The translations under genes were made by a program, and so were the position numbers. DNA of 64,000 nt from the NCBI GenBank assembly GCA_963813435.1, contig CAWEYY010000004.1, forward strand, positions 124,001-188,000, given 5' to 3'. Every line of letters begins with the position of its first letter. The first letter of the stretch is position 1. The stretch comes from AC-32 sp963813435. GTDB taxonomy: Bacteria; Actinomycetota; Thermoleophilia; Gaiellales; Gaiellaceae. Of the stretch, positions 6,488 to 15,588 are shown in pieces. The notes under the pieces were generated by a model. It ran no database searches. It was given only the letters and a program-made list of their open reading frames with translations, and was not told the origin of the DNA.

Positions 6488-8082
6488 GCTCCGAGCTTGT
6501 GCGGATCGCGGGGCCGGTCGGCGCTGCCGGGCTCGTCGTGCTGCTGCTCGCCCCGACGCGCACCTACCGCCTTGCCGGGCTCGTGGCATGGGCCGCCGGT
6601 CTCGGCGCGCTCGCCGTCTACCTCAAGCCCGGCGGACACGCCGCGCTCCTCGGAGCGGCCGCGGTCGCGGGGCTCGTCCTGGCCGGGGTCGGGGCCGCGC
6701 TCCTCGTCCGCTGGCCGTGGCTGCTCGCGCTCGCGGTCCTGGCGTGCGTTCCCGCTCGGATCCCCGTCTCGGTCGGCTCGACCGACGCGAACCTGCTCGT
6801 CCCGCTCTACGGCGTCGTCGCGGCCGCTGCCCTCGCGCTCGCGTGGGAGCTCCTGAAGGGCGACGACAGGTCACGAGAGCTGGGCCCGGTTGCGCTGCCG
6901 CTGGCCGCGTTCGTCGGCTGGAGCGGCCTCTCGCTCGCCTGGGGCACCGACGTGCGCCAGGGCTCGATCGAGCTGCTCTTCTTCTACCTCCCGTTCGGGC
7001 TGCTGGCCGTCTCGCTCTCGCGCCTGGACTGGCGGCGCAACTGGGCGCGCGTCCTCTACGGCGAGCTGATCGTGATGGCGCTCGTGTTCGCGCTCGTCGG
7101 GATCGAGCAGTGGATCAACCGCGACATCTTCTGGAACCCGAAGCTGCTCGTCGGCAACACGTACGCGCCGTTCTTCCGCGTCAACTCGGTCTTCTGGGAC
7201 CCGTCGATCTACGGGCGCTTCCTCGTCGTTGCGATCCTGGCGAGCCTGGTCGTCGCGCTCTTCTCACGCTCGCCGCGGGCCGTGATCGCCGCGCTGATCG
7301 CGATCGCCGGGATGTGGATCGGGCTGCTCTTCTCGTTCTCGCAGTCGAGCTTCATCGCGCTGATCGCCGGGCTCGTCGTGGCCACCGCCTACGCCTGGCG
7401 CTGGCGCGCGCTGATCCCGATAGGCGTGGCCGCCGCGGTGTTCCTCGTCGCCGTCGTCGCGGCGCCGAACGTGAGGCACGCCGTCACGAACCACGCCGAC
7501 GGCGGCCTCAATCGTGTGACCAGCGGGCGGTCGAAGCTCGTCTCGAACGGCGTCAAGATCGCGATCCATCACCCGGTCGTCGGAGTCGGGATCGGCGGCT
7601 TCAAGCACGCGTACGCGAAGGAGGCGGGCCTGCGCGGAAGGGAGCCGGCCGCGGCCGCTTCACACGACACGCCGATCACCGTCGCCGCCGAGACGGGCAT
7701 CGTCGGGATCGCGCTCTTCGTGTGGCTGCTCGTCGCGGGCTTCCTGTTCACGTTCCGCCGGGCCGGCCACGACCTCGCGGGGATGGCCGCGCTCGTCTTC
7801 GGGCTCGTGCTCGTCTCGATCGGCGTGCACAGCCTGTTCTACAACGCGTTCTTCGAGGACCCGACCGTCTGGGCCGCGCTCGGGCTGGCCGCGGTCGTCT
7901 CGCGGCAGCCGAGGGCGCCGCGCAAGCCGCCCGGCTCAGCGGGCGGGCGTGACGAGCGCCCGCAGCCGCCGCAGCTCGATCGGCAGGTAGAACCCGAGGG
8001 GCAGCAGGACCAGCGGGTAGACGGCCGCCAGGGCGATCGCTCCCGCGAGCGGGACGTCGAGAGCCTTCCCGAGCGCGGTTAG
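6484..8082 (+). CDS. O-antigen ligase/polymerase family membrane protein (Wzy/WaaL-like)
   Basis: A 532-residue protein with about 11-12 hydrophobic helices. The Wzy_C hallmark is a large extracytoplasmic loop ending in HDTPITVAAETGIVGIALF, just before the last helices. The family either polymerises lipid-linked repeat units or ligates them to an acceptor. The GTG at 6484 overlaps the previous stop. The last roughly 50 codons (from about 7936) are antisense to the end of the flippase gene and read as charged low-complexity sequence rich in Q, R, D and E. This looks like read-through past a lost stop rather than a real domain. A second Wzy/WaaL-type gene lies at 29667. Confidence 0.82.
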   Translation: MSSELVRIAGPVGAAGLVVLLLAPTRTYRLAGLVAWAAGLGALAVYLKPGGHAALLGAAAVAGLVLAGVGAALLVRWPWLLALAVLACVPARIPVSVGSTDANLLVPLYGVVAAAALALAWELLKGDDRSRELGPVALPLAAFVGWSGLSLAWGTDVRQGSIELLFFYLPFGLLAVSLSRLDWRRNWARVLYGELIVMALVFALVGIEQWINRDIFWNPKLLVGNTYAPFFRVNSVFWDPSIYGRFLVVAILASLVVALFSRSPRAVIAALIAIAGMWIGLLFSFSQSSFIALIAGLVVATAYAWRWRALIPIGVAAAVFLVAVVAAPNVRHAVTNHADGGLNRVTSGRSKLVSNGVKIAIHHPVVGVGIGGFKHAYAKEAGLRGREPAAAASHDTPITVAAETGIVGIALFVWLLVAGFLFTFRRAGHDLAGMAALVFGLVLVSIGVHSLFYNAFFEDPTVWAALGLAAVVSRQPRAPRKPPGSAGGRDERPQPPQLDRQVEPEGQQDQRVDGRQGDRSRERDVESLPERG

Positions 8083-9372
8083 CCCGGCCGAGACGGCGAC
8101 CACGAGCGCGATCCGGCGCCACTGGTAGCCGACGCGGAAGACCTGCTGCGCGCGCACCGTCATGCCGAGGAACATCACGGTGTAGGCGACGAGGGTCGCG
8201 GCCGCGGCGCCCATCATCCCGTAGGGCGGGATCAGCACCAGGCAGAGCCCGATGTCGACGGCCGCGCCGATCCCGGTCACGACCCAGTTGAACTGCGTCC
8301 GCTTCGCGCGGCCGATCCCGATCGACATGACGTTGAACGCGATGAAGGCCGTCCCGCCGAAGACGAGCAGCGGCACGACCTCGGAGGCCTTGTAGAAGCG
8401 CGGTCCCGTCAGCACGCGGACGATCCAGGGCGCGAGCAGCGAGAGCGCAAGCGAGGCCCAGCAGCAGATGTAGAGGACGTAGGTGAGCACGAACGCGTAC
8501 GTGCGCTTGGCCTCGGTGTCGTCCTCGATCGAGTACGCGAACGCGGGCCAGGCCGTTCGGAGCGCGATCAGGAGCAGTAACAACGCGGACGAGACGCGCA
8601 CGCCGACCGAGTAGAGGCCGACCTCTGCCGCGTCCTTGATTCGCAGCAGCAGGAAGCGGTCGGCGAAGTCGATCGCCCAGAGCGCCAGCCCGGACGGGAC
8701 GAGCGGGAGCCCGAAGCGCTGCATCTGGCGGAAGAGCGGCCGGTCGAACTCGAGCCCGAGCTGGAAGCGGCGGTAGGCCAGCAGCGCGAAATAGACGCCG
8801 AGCGTGCCGGTGAAGTTGCCGACGATCACGCCGATCGCGCCCTTGTGCAGGACGGCGACGAGCTCGATCGTCGCGCCGACCGTGACGACGACGTTGACGA
8901 GCGTCGCCGCGACGTAGGCGGTCGACCGCTCCTCGACGCGGAACAGCGAGGTCAGCTGCTCGTAGTTCATCTGCGCCCACACGAGCACGAAGGCCGCGCG
9001 CACGAGGTTCGCCTGCGAGGGCGTCGAGAAGAGCCAGTCGGAGATCTGCGGCGCCAGCACCGAGCCGAGCACGAGCGCGAGCGTCGCCATCCCCATCGTG
9101 AACCAGAAGGAGGTGCGAACCACCCGGATGCGGCCGCGCTCGTCCTCCGCGTCGAAGTAGAAGCGGAAGAAGGCCATCGAGATCCCGGCGCGGAAGACGA
9201 TCACCAGCACGACCGAGAGCGCGATCAGCGTGTCGACGCGTCCGAGCTCCGCCCGCGTCAGGTAGCGCGTGACGATCGGGAGGAGGAAGAGCCCGATCAG
9301 CCGCGCGACGACGGCGCCGAGGCCGTAGATGGCCGAGTGCTTCCCGAGCCGCCAGAGCTGCTTCCCTAGCAC
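7936..9372 (-). CDS. Polysaccharide flippase (Wzx/MATE-like)
   Basis: A 478-residue protein with about 12-14 hydrophobic helices. Its start GKHSAIYGLGAVVARLIGLF is typical of the polysaccharide biosynthesis (Wzx/RfbX) branch of the MOP flippases, which move undecaprenyl-linked repeat units across the membrane. Open frame continues far upstream, antisense to the epimerase, so the start was placed at GTG 9370-9372 just before the conserved KQLWRLGKHSAIYG segment. It is convergent with the polymerase and divergent from the epimerase, 42 bp apart. This is the only flippase in the window, so it may serve the whole region. Confidence 0.88.
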   Translation of the reverse strand: MLGKQLWRLGKHSAIYGLGAVVARLIGLFLLPIVTRYLTRAELGRVDTLIALSVVLVIVFRAGISMAFFRFYFDAEDERGRIRVVRTSFWFTMGMATLALVLGSVLAPQISDWLFSTPSQANLVRAAFVLVWAQMNYEQLTSLFRVEERSTAYVAATLVNVVVTVGATIELVAVLHKGAIGVIVGNFTGTLGVYFALLAYRRFQLGLEFDRPLFRQMQRFGLPLVPSGLALWAIDFADRFLLLRIKDAAEVGLYSVGVRVSSALLLLLIALRTAWPAFAYSIEDDTEAKRTYAFVLTYVLYICCWASLALSLLAPWIVRVLTGPRFYKASEVVPLLVFGGTAFIAFNVMSIGIGRAKRTQFNWVVTGIGAAVDIGLCLVLIPPYGMMGAAAATLVAYTVMFLGMTVRAQQVFRVGYQWRRIALVVAVSAGLTALGKALDVPLAGAIALAAVYPLVLLPLGFYLPIELRRLRALVTPAR

Positions 9373-9401
9373 GCCTGCAGTTTGCTGAATCGGGACGCCG
9401 G

Positions 9402-9407
9402 TACACT
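9402..9407 (+). promoter_or_regulatory. -10 element for the 9415 epimerase (leaderless)
   Basis: TACACT ends 7 nt before the GTG start. No clear -35 and no ribosome-binding site are present, so translation from a leaderless mRNA is likely. Confidence 0.5.
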
Positions 9408-9414
9408 CCCGCGC

Positions 9415-10398
9415 GTGGCGCTGAGCGGAAAAACGATCCTGATGACGGGCGGCGCGGGGTTCATCGGGACCTCGCTGGCGCGTCGGCTCGTCGGCGACAA
9501 CGAGATCGTCGTCCTCGACAACCTGCACCGCGACTCGCTGACGGGGACCGACCTCGCCGAGCACAAGAATCTCCACTTCGTCCAGGGCGACGTGCTCGAC
9601 CTCGACCACCTGCGGGAGCTCACCAAGGGCGCGACCCACGTCGTCCACATGGCGGCGATCGCCGGCGTCGACAAGGTGCTCGAGAGCCGGGTGCGGACGA
9701 TGCGCGTGAACCTGATCGGCACCTACAACGTGCTCGAGGCGGCGCAGGAGGCGGGCACCATCGAGCGGCTGGTCGACTTCTCGACCAGCGAGGTCTTCGG
9801 CACGCACGCGTACAAGGTCGAGGAGACGCACGTCACCTCGCAGGGCTCGGTGGGCGAGGCCCGCTGGACGTACGCGGTTTCCAAGCTCGCGGGCGAGTAC
9901 CTCGCGCACTCGTACTTCGACGAGTTCGGCCTGCCCGCCGTGTCGGTGCGGCCCTTCAATGTCTACGGCCCGGGCCAGGTCGGGAGCGGCGCGATCCACC
10001 ACTTCACCGTGCGCGCGCTCGCGGGCGATGAGCTCATCATCCACGGCGACGGCTCGCAGATCCGCGCCTGGTGCTACGTGGACGACGTCGTCGAGGCGCT
10101 GCTCACGATTCTCGAGAGCGACGAGGCGGTCGGGCAGGTCTTCAACATCGGGAACCCGCGCTCGGTCGTGACGGTGTTCGACCTCGCGGCCAGGATCTGC
10201 CGGCTGGCGGGCTCCGAGTCGGAGATCGTCTTCAAGCCGTTGCACTACACGGACGTCGAGATGCGGATCCCGAACGTCGACAAGGCCCGGAAGCTGCTCG
10301 GCTGGGAGCCGCAGGTCGACCTCGACGACGGTCTCGCGCGCACGATCGGGTGGTACCGCGAGCGGCGACCCGTGCAGAGCCTGGCTCCATCCGCGTGA
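9415..10398 (+). CDS. NAD-dependent nucleotide-sugar epimerase/dehydratase (extended SDR)
   Basis: A 327-residue extended short-chain dehydrogenase. The Rossmann motif TGGAGFIG is at residues 11-18, the substrate-site serine in STSEVFG, and the catalytic pair in YAVSK. The C-terminal part has the GxGxQIRAWCYVDDVV pattern of UDP-sugar epimerases and decarboxylases. It would make an activated sugar for the glycosyltransferases around it. The GTG at 9415 was preferred over TTG 9382 because it starts directly before the beta-1 strand and follows a -10 box at leaderless spacing. It overlaps the next gene by GTGA. Exact reaction (4-epimerase, 4,6-dehydratase or decarboxylase) is not decided. Confidence 0.88.
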   Translation: MALSGKTILMTGGAGFIGTSLARRLVGDNEIVVLDNLHRDSLTGTDLAEHKNLHFVQGDVLDLDHLRELTKGATHVVHMAAIAGVDKVLESRVRTMRVNLIGTYNVLEAAQEAGTIERLVDFSTSEVFGTHAYKVEETHVTSQGSVGEARWTYAVSKLAGEYLAHSYFDEFGLPAVSVRPFNVYGPGQVGSGAIHHFTVRALAGDELIIHGDGSQIRAWCYVDDVVEALLTILESDEAVGQVFNIGNPRSVVTVFDLAARICRLAGSESEIVFKPLHYTDVEMRIPNVDKARKLLGWEPQVDLDDGLARTIGWYRERRPVQSLAPSA

Positions 10399-11978
10399 GA
10401 CTCCTGCTGGTCGCGGCGGCGGCTGTCGCCGTCGCGGTTGCCGTCCCGGGAGCAGGCGCACAGGGGCAGCCGCCGCTCCGGTTGCTCGGCTACGGGCCCG
10501 CCGTGATCAGCCCGAACGGCAACGGCATCCACGACGTGCTGCACATGCGCGTGAGGGCTCCGGCCGGATCGGTGCTCGGCCTGCGCGCGTACTTCTGGGG
10601 CGGACGGCTCCACGGCTGGCACCGGATCAGGACCGGGGTCACCGTGACCGCGACGAGCGGGACCACCGAGCTGAGCTGGGACGGGACGAACCTGCTCGCC
10701 GGCCGACCGGTCGGCGACGGGAGCTACCTGGTAACAGTCTGTTACGACGATCCCGGGCACGCGCTGCCGCCGGTGATCCCGCCTGCGCAACAGCGGCCGG
10801 GCGCTGCCGAGGCAACCGTCTCGCAGCCTCCATGGCACACGTCCGGGTGCCTGCCGAAGCCGCGGGCGGTCAGGGTCGAGCGGCTCGCCGCGTACGTCGA
10901 CTCGACGTCGAGCTTCTCTCCCGGCCAGCGGCCGCCGCTCGTGGTCTCGGCAGACGGGGGCAAGGCGACGGTCCGCCTCGAGCAGGACTGCTCGGGCCGG
11001 ACCTTCGCGAGCGGCGCGATTCCGCGCGGGATCAGCTCGGGCCTCTACCACTACCTCGTGACCGACCCGGCCGGGGACGAGTTCGAGGCGCCGCTGGTCG
11101 TCCGCAACGGCCGCTTCCCGCTCGACAACCCGCCACCGCACACCGCGCTCTTCGTCTGGCCGTACCTGACCTGGCGCGCGTACAGCGCCTATGACGCCGA
11201 CCTCAACGGGATCCCGGACACGTGGTACCAGTGGTGGCGCCAGCGGCGGGTCTCGTTCGTCGGGCCCCTCCTGCAGCGCGGCGAGGAGGACGACCACGAG
11301 GCAGCGGCTCCCTTCATGCGCTGGGTCTGCGCGCGCGCCAACCTGCGCTACCAGAGCGTGACGGACGTCGAGCTGCGCCACATGCCGCTCTCGACGCTGA
11401 AGCGCTACGCGGCAGTCGTCTATCCCGGCCACAGCGAGTACTACCAGCCCGGGACCTACTACCTGCTCCGCCGCTACCGCAACCAGGGCGGGCACCTCTT
11501 CATCCTCCAGGCCAACCCGTTCTACCGGCCGGTGCGGATCGATCGGAAGCACAACGCGGAGACCCTGCTCGACTTCGACGCCCGCAGCGCGAACCGCTCC
11601 GACTTCGGGCTCGCGGGCGTCGGCTACGACGGCTGCTGCTTCCCGCGCTCGCGGGCGGGGCCGTACGTCGCCGCCTCCGGCCGTGACTTCGAGCGGGTGC
11701 GTTGGCTCTTCCGCGGGACGGGGATCGGGCCGGGCGACAGCTTCGGCTACGCAGGCTCCGAGAGCGACCGGATCGACCCTGGGCTCACGCCTCGCAACCA
11801 CGTCGTCGCGGCCGAGGCGATCGTTCCCGGCAAGTTCGGCGTGATCAACGCAGCGCTCGTCTGGTCGCGGGCGGGCCGCGGGGAGGTGCTCGCGACGGGC
11901 AACTACGACTTCCTCCGCATGGGCAGGGGCATCACCTGGAAGCTGCTCGACAACGTGTGGCGCAGGTTCGTCGGCTAG
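10395..11978 (+). CDS. Secreted protein with Ig-like region and DMFase-beta-like C-terminal domain
   Basis: A 527-residue exported protein. The signal peptide is residues 1-25 (hydrophobic AAAAVAVAVAV, cleavage near GAGAQ). The N-terminal half has FlgD-like beta-sandwich features (VISPNGNGIHDVL; TELSWDGTNL). The C-terminal half resembles the beta subunit of N,N-dimethylformamidase and related enzymes: VVYPGHSEYYQPGTYYLLRR followed by NQGGHLFILQANPFY. In that family the domain is glutamine-amidotransferase-like, and it is often fused to surface-protein modules, where activity is unknown. GTGA overlap with the epimerase places it in the same unit. It may act on or bind the exported polymer. No amidase activity should be assumed. 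Confidence 0.7.
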   Translation: MRLLLVAAAAVAVAVAVPGAGAQGQPPLRLLGYGPAVISPNGNGIHDVLHMRVRAPAGSVLGLRAYFWGGRLHGWHRIRTGVTVTATSGTTELSWDGTNLLAGRPVGDGSYLVTVCYDDPGHALPPVIPPAQQRPGAAEATVSQPPWHTSGCLPKPRAVRVERLAAYVDSTSSFSPGQRPPLVVSADGGKATVRLEQDCSGRTFASGAIPRGISSGLYHYLVTDPAGDEFEAPLVVRNGRFPLDNPPPHTALFVWPYLTWRAYSAYDADLNGIPDTWYQWWRQRRVSFVGPLLQRGEEDDHEAAAPFMRWVCARANLRYQSVTDVELRHMPLSTLKRYAAVVYPGHSEYYQPGTYYLLRRYRNQGGHLFILQANPFYRPVRIDRKHNAETLLDFDARSANRSDFGLAGVGYDGCCFPRSRAGPYVAASGRDFERVRWLFRGTGIGPGDSFGYAGSESDRIDPGLTPRNHVVAAEAIVPGKFGVINAALVWSRAGRGEVLATGNYDFLRMGRGITWKLLDNVWRRFVG

Positions 11979-13411
11979 GCGTACTCGCCGCCGCCGTCCT
12001 GCTCGCAGGCTGCGGCTCGTCCTCGCCGAGCCCGCCTAAAGGAGGCCCGACGCTGCGGCTGGCGCTGCCTGTCATGCCGAGGACGCTCGATCCCGCGCGC
12101 GCCGCCGACCTGTCCTCGCTGAACGTCGCGCACGAGCTCTACGCGGGGCTGACGCGCTTCTCCGGCCGCGGCGTCCAGCCCGACCTCGCCGAGTCGTGGG
12201 AGCACAACGCGGACGGGAGCGTCTGGACGTTCCATCTCCGCAAGGGCCTGCGCTGGAGCGACGACCGACCGATCCGTGCGCAGGACTTCCGCGATTCCTG
12301 GCTCCACGCGCTCGATCCGAAGACCGGCTCGGCCTACGCGCGGGCCGAGATGGGGAACGTCCGCGGCGCGCGCCGATATCACGCGACCGGGCGCGGGGAG
12401 GTCGGCGTCGAGGCCGTCGACGACCGTACGCTGCGCGTGACCCTCGAGCATCCGGTGCCCTGGCTCGACGAGCAGGTCGCGTGGCCCGTGTTCTTCCCGA
12501 GGCCGCCGCGCGCGAGTGCCTTCAGCGGCCCGTTCCGGCTCGTCTCCGACAGCGGCGGCCGCCTCGCCCTCGAGCGCAACTTCAACTACTGGAACGTGGC
12601 CGCCGTCAAGCCGAGCCGCATCATGCTGAAGACCTCCACGAGAGGCGTCGACGGGATCCTCCCGCGAAACGTCGCGCCGCCCGGATTCCACTGGGTGCAG
12701 ACCGCGCGTGCGCCCGGCGGGTGGCGCGAGCTGCCCACGCTTGCGGTCGGGCTTCTCTGGCTCGTCACGCGCGACACGCCGCTCGTCGACCCGAACGCGC
12801 GTGAGTTCGTGTACCGCTCGATCCTCCAGTTGCAGCCGAAGCCCGGCCCGCTCGTCCCGCCCGCGATGCCGGGCGCGGCGACCGTGAACGAGGGAAGCCC
12901 GAGACTGCGCGATGTCTCGGCCCAGCCGCCGCCGCTGACGCTGGCCTACACCGTCCAGGACGCAACGGGTGCGCGGCTTGCGGCGCGGATCCGCGACCGC
13001 CTCGGCGAGGACGGCGTCCCGGTCACGTTGAGGCCGGTTCCCACGCTCACGCAGCTCGTCCGCCTGGCGGGCCCGCCCGCCGCGCCGGGGGTCGACCTCG
13101 TGCTGCTCGGCTGGAGCTCCGAGTTCTTCGACGCGTACAACCTCCTCGACCTGTTCCCGTGCGGGAGCGCGTTCAACGTCGCGCGCTGGTGCGATCCCGC
13201 CTACGACCGGGCGATGATGCGAGCCGTCCGCACGCTCGACGACGAGGCGCGCTGGCGGCTCGAAAACGAACTCGCGGCAAAGGTGGAGGACGCGGTGCCG
13301 GCGATCCCGCTCTACTCGCCCTCCGAGCACGTCCTGCTGAAGCACGGAGTCACCGGCTTCCGCTGGTCGCCGATCGGCTTCTACGAGCTAATGGGCATGA
13401 CGCGCTCGTAG
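11957..13411 (+). CDS. Solute-binding lipoprotein, peptide ABC type (SBP_bac_5)
   Basis: A 484-residue lipoprotein. The lipobox LLAGC puts the acylated cysteine at residue 19. It has the two-lobed family 5 binding-protein fold: the N-terminal LDPARAADLSSLNVAHELYAGL motif, then DGSVWTFHLRKGLRWSDDRPI. The family captures oligopeptides or similar ligands for an ABC importer. The GTG at 11957 overlaps the previous gene by 22 bp and yields a perfect lipoprotein signal. No permease or ATPase gene is adjacent, so it is an orphan. It could share a transporter elsewhere or act as a surface ligand-binding protein. The 3' end runs 31 bp into the convergent glycosyltransferase. Confidence 0.85.
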   Translation: MAQVRRLGVLAAAVLLAGCGSSSPSPPKGGPTLRLALPVMPRTLDPARAADLSSLNVAHELYAGLTRFSGRGVQPDLAESWEHNADGSVWTFHLRKGLRWSDDRPIRAQDFRDSWLHALDPKTGSAYARAEMGNVRGARRYHATGRGEVGVEAVDDRTLRVTLEHPVPWLDEQVAWPVFFPRPPRASAFSGPFRLVSDSGGRLALERNFNYWNVAAVKPSRIMLKTSTRGVDGILPRNVAPPGFHWVQTARAPGGWRELPTLAVGLLWLVTRDTPLVDPNAREFVYRSILQLQPKPGPLVPPAMPGAATVNEGSPRLRDVSAQPPPLTLAYTVQDATGARLAARIRDRLGEDGVPVTLRPVPTLTQLVRLAGPPAAPGVDLVLLGWSSEFFDAYNLLDLFPCGSAFNVARWCDPAYDRAMMRAVRTLDDEARWRLENELAAKVEDAVPAIPLYSPSEHVLLKHGVTGFRWSPIGFYELMGMTRS

Positions 13412-14373
13412 ATCTCGAGCACCTGCCGCGCGACGGCGATGTGGCCGTGCACGCGCTCGACGTACTCACGGCTGCGCTTTCCGGCCTCCGGCAGCGACCC
13501 GCGCACCTCGATCAGCCCCGCGAGCACGTCTTCGATCGTCGACTCGCTCGCGCGCACGAGCGGCAGCTCGAGCCCGAACGCCTCCTCGGTCTCGGCGGCC
13601 GCCTCCTCGTCGAGGTGGACCACCACCGGCTTGGCGAGTGCCATCGACTCGATCGCGAGCATCCCGTACCAGCCGATCCGGAGCTGGTCGACCACCACGT
13701 CTGCGGCCTCGTAGCGAAGACGGGCCTCGCGGTGCGGCACGCCCTCGATCAGGTCGAGCTCGATCGGCGCGCCGCGCGCCTGGAGCGACTCGACCGCGGC
13801 GAGTACCGCGTCGGTCCCCTTGACGGCGCGCTTGCTCGGCGCGTGCGCGACGCGCAACGTCTCACCCGGCTCGACCGGCGACGGCTCCCAGTCGTGGAGG
13901 ACGATCGCCGGGTGCACGACGTCGTACTCGGGCCAGGGCCCGCGCGGCGCGAGGCGGCGCGTCAGGAAGCTCCCGACGATCACGGCGTCGGCCTTCCGCA
14001 GGTAGCCGACCTCGGAGGCGGAGCGGCCGCGCAGGTCGGAGCCCCAGGACTGGAAGACGATCCCCTTCCGCATGAGCTCGAGCGCGGGGAGGTTCACCCT
14101 GCGCGGAAGCAGCGTCAGCCCCGCGTGGAAGTGGAAGAGGTCATAGCGCCGCGCAGCCCAGGCGAACGCACGCGCCTGCTTCGGGAGATTGAACGGGAGG
14201 CTCGAGCGCTTGCTCGTGTCCCGCAGTCCGAGATTGACGTCGAACCCGCGCTCGAACGGCCGCTCGTTGAAGACGAGCAGGGTGCTCTCGACGCCGATCT
14301 CCCGCAGGCCCTGGGAGATCGCCCCGGGGCCGCCGGCGATGTTGATCGGCGAATGAAGGACCCGGAGGCTCAC
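13381..14373 (-). CDS. Glycosyltransferase, GT4-like
   Basis: A 330-residue GT-B type glycosyltransferase. The N-terminal domain begins RVLHSPINIAGGPGAISQGL with the glycine-rich acceptor loop. The donor domain has the HAPSKRAVKGTDAVLAAV segment and an ADVVVDQLRIGWYGMLAIESMA stretch containing the conserved E-x7-E-like acid region. It probably transfers a sugar to the lipid-linked repeat unit at the cytoplasmic membrane face. The GTG at 14373 overlaps the stop of the ATP-grasp gene upstream (GTGA). With that gene and the epimerase it forms a three-gene minus-strand operon. Confidence 0.8.
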   Translation of the reverse strand: MSLRVLHSPINIAGGPGAISQGLREIGVESTLLVFNERPFERGFDVNLGLRDTSKRSSLPFNLPKQARAFAWAARRYDLFHFHAGLTLLPRRVNLPALELMRKGIVFQSWGSDLRGRSASEVGYLRKADAVIVGSFLTRRLAPRGPWPEYDVVHPAIVLHDWEPSPVEPGETLRVAHAPSKRAVKGTDAVLAAVESLQARGAPIELDLIEGVPHREARLRYEAADVVVDQLRIGWYGMLAIESMALAKPVVVHLDEEAAAETEEAFGLELPLVRASESTIEDVLAGLIEVRGSLPEAGKRSREYVERVHGHIAVARQVLEIYERVMPISS

Positions 14374-15587
14374 ACGAGCGCGCGCACGGCGTCGATCTCG
14401 ACGTCCAGCGCCTGGAGAGCCCGTTCGGTGCGGGCGTCGAGCTCGGCCTCGTCCGGCGCGGTCAGGAGCAGGTAGCCGAGCCGCTCGGCGCCGGAGACCA
14501 TCGGCGGGAGGTCCATCCCTTCGCGCCAGTAGAAGCCGGCCTCGTGCACGCCTTCGAGCGCGAGCGCGGGGGAGGCGTCCAGGCGGCGGATCCGGCCGGG
14601 AGCCGCGACGACAAAGCGCACCTGGCCGCACGGCGCGACCGGCTCGCCCGTTCCCAGGTCGGAGCGCGTCAGCTCGCCGAGCGCCCAGAGCACGTTGGCC
14701 CGGATGGCGTCGAAGCCGGTCACGAGCTTGGCGAGCTCCGCGTCCTTGCCGCCGCCGAGTCGAGCGCCGACCTCGATCACCCACGGCGTTCTGTCCTGGA
14801 TCCGCATCTGGACGTAGGACGGGCCGGTCTCGATCCCGACCGCGCGGCTCGCCCCGTGCGCGACCTCGAAGAGCTCGCCTTCCTGCGCCTTCGAGAGCCC
14901 GGATGGATAGCGGTGCGCGATGCAGACGCCGAGCGGCGGGGGCGGGTGCAGCAGCCGCTGCGTGACGCTCATCGGGAAGTACTCGTCTTCGAGCAGGAAG
15001 CCGTTGACCGTCACCTCGTCGCCCTCGACGTAGCGCTCGAGCACGACGGCGCCTCCGCGCGAGGCGGCGAGCGCGCGCTCGAAGGCGGAGGCGACCTCGC
15101 TCTCGGCGCGCACCTCGCTGACGCCGCGCTGCCCGGAGCCGTCGACCGGCTTCAGGACGACGGGCAGGTCGAGCTCGCCGGCCGCGGCGAGAGCGTCCTC
15201 CGCGCTCGTCACCTCGCGCCCGCCCGGCGAGGCGACGCCGGCCGCCTCGAACGCGGCCCGCATCCTCCGCTTGTCCGCGACGGTCTCCGCGGTCGGCGCC
15301 GGAAGGCCCGGCAGCCCGAGGCGCTCGGCGAGCTGAGCGGTCGGCAGCACGGCCAGGTCGGAGCCCATCGTCGCAACCGCGACCGGCTCGATGCCCATCG
15401 CGGCGAGGTCGGCGATCACCCCGTCGACGTCGGTGAAGCTGCGCACGATCGCGTGGTCGGCCTCGGCCAGGAGCGGCGCCGTCTCGGCTCCGTCGACGAC
15501 GCACACCTCGTGCCCGAGCGCGCGCGCGTTCTCCAGCAGCCCGAGCTGGGACCGCGAGCCTCCGGTCAGGACGAATGCGCGCGGCAC
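14370..15587 (-). CDS. ATP-grasp ligase (carboxylate-amine ligase type)
   Basis: A 405-residue ATP-grasp enzyme. The pre-ATP-grasp Rossmann-like domain is residues 1-105. The ATP-binding domain follows, with LPVVLKPVDGSGQRGVSEV (lysine and glycine-rich loop, near 155-172), a VLERYVEGDEVTVNGFL hinge near 205, and the metal-binding WVIEVGARLGGG near 285. This family joins a carboxylate, through an acyl-phosphate, to an amine or thiol. The GTG follows the epimerase stop by 1 nt and its own stop overlaps the glycosyltransferase. It is one of four ATP-grasp genes in the window that sit next to sugar-transfer genes. Substrates are unknown; an amino-acyl or peptide decoration is inferred. Confidence 0.82.
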   Translation of the reverse strand: MPRAFVLTGGSRSQLGLLENARALGHEVCVVDGAETAPLLAEADHAIVRSFTDVDGVIADLAAMGIEPVAVATMGSDLAVLPTAQLAERLGLPGLPAPTAETVADKRRMRAAFEAAGVASPGGREVTSAEDALAAAGELDLPVVLKPVDGSGQRGVSEVRAESEVASAFERALAASRGGAVVLERYVEGDEVTVNGFLLEDEYFPMSVTQRLLHPPPPLGVCIAHRYPSGLSKAQEGELFEVAHGASRAVGIETGPSYVQMRIQDRTPWVIEVGARLGGGKDAELAKLVTGFDAIRANVLWALGELTRSDLGTGEPVAPCGQVRFVVAAPGRIRRLDASPALALEGVHEAGFYWREGMDLPPMVSGAERLGYLLLTAPDEAELDARTERALQALDVEIDAVRALV

Positions 15588-15588
15588 G

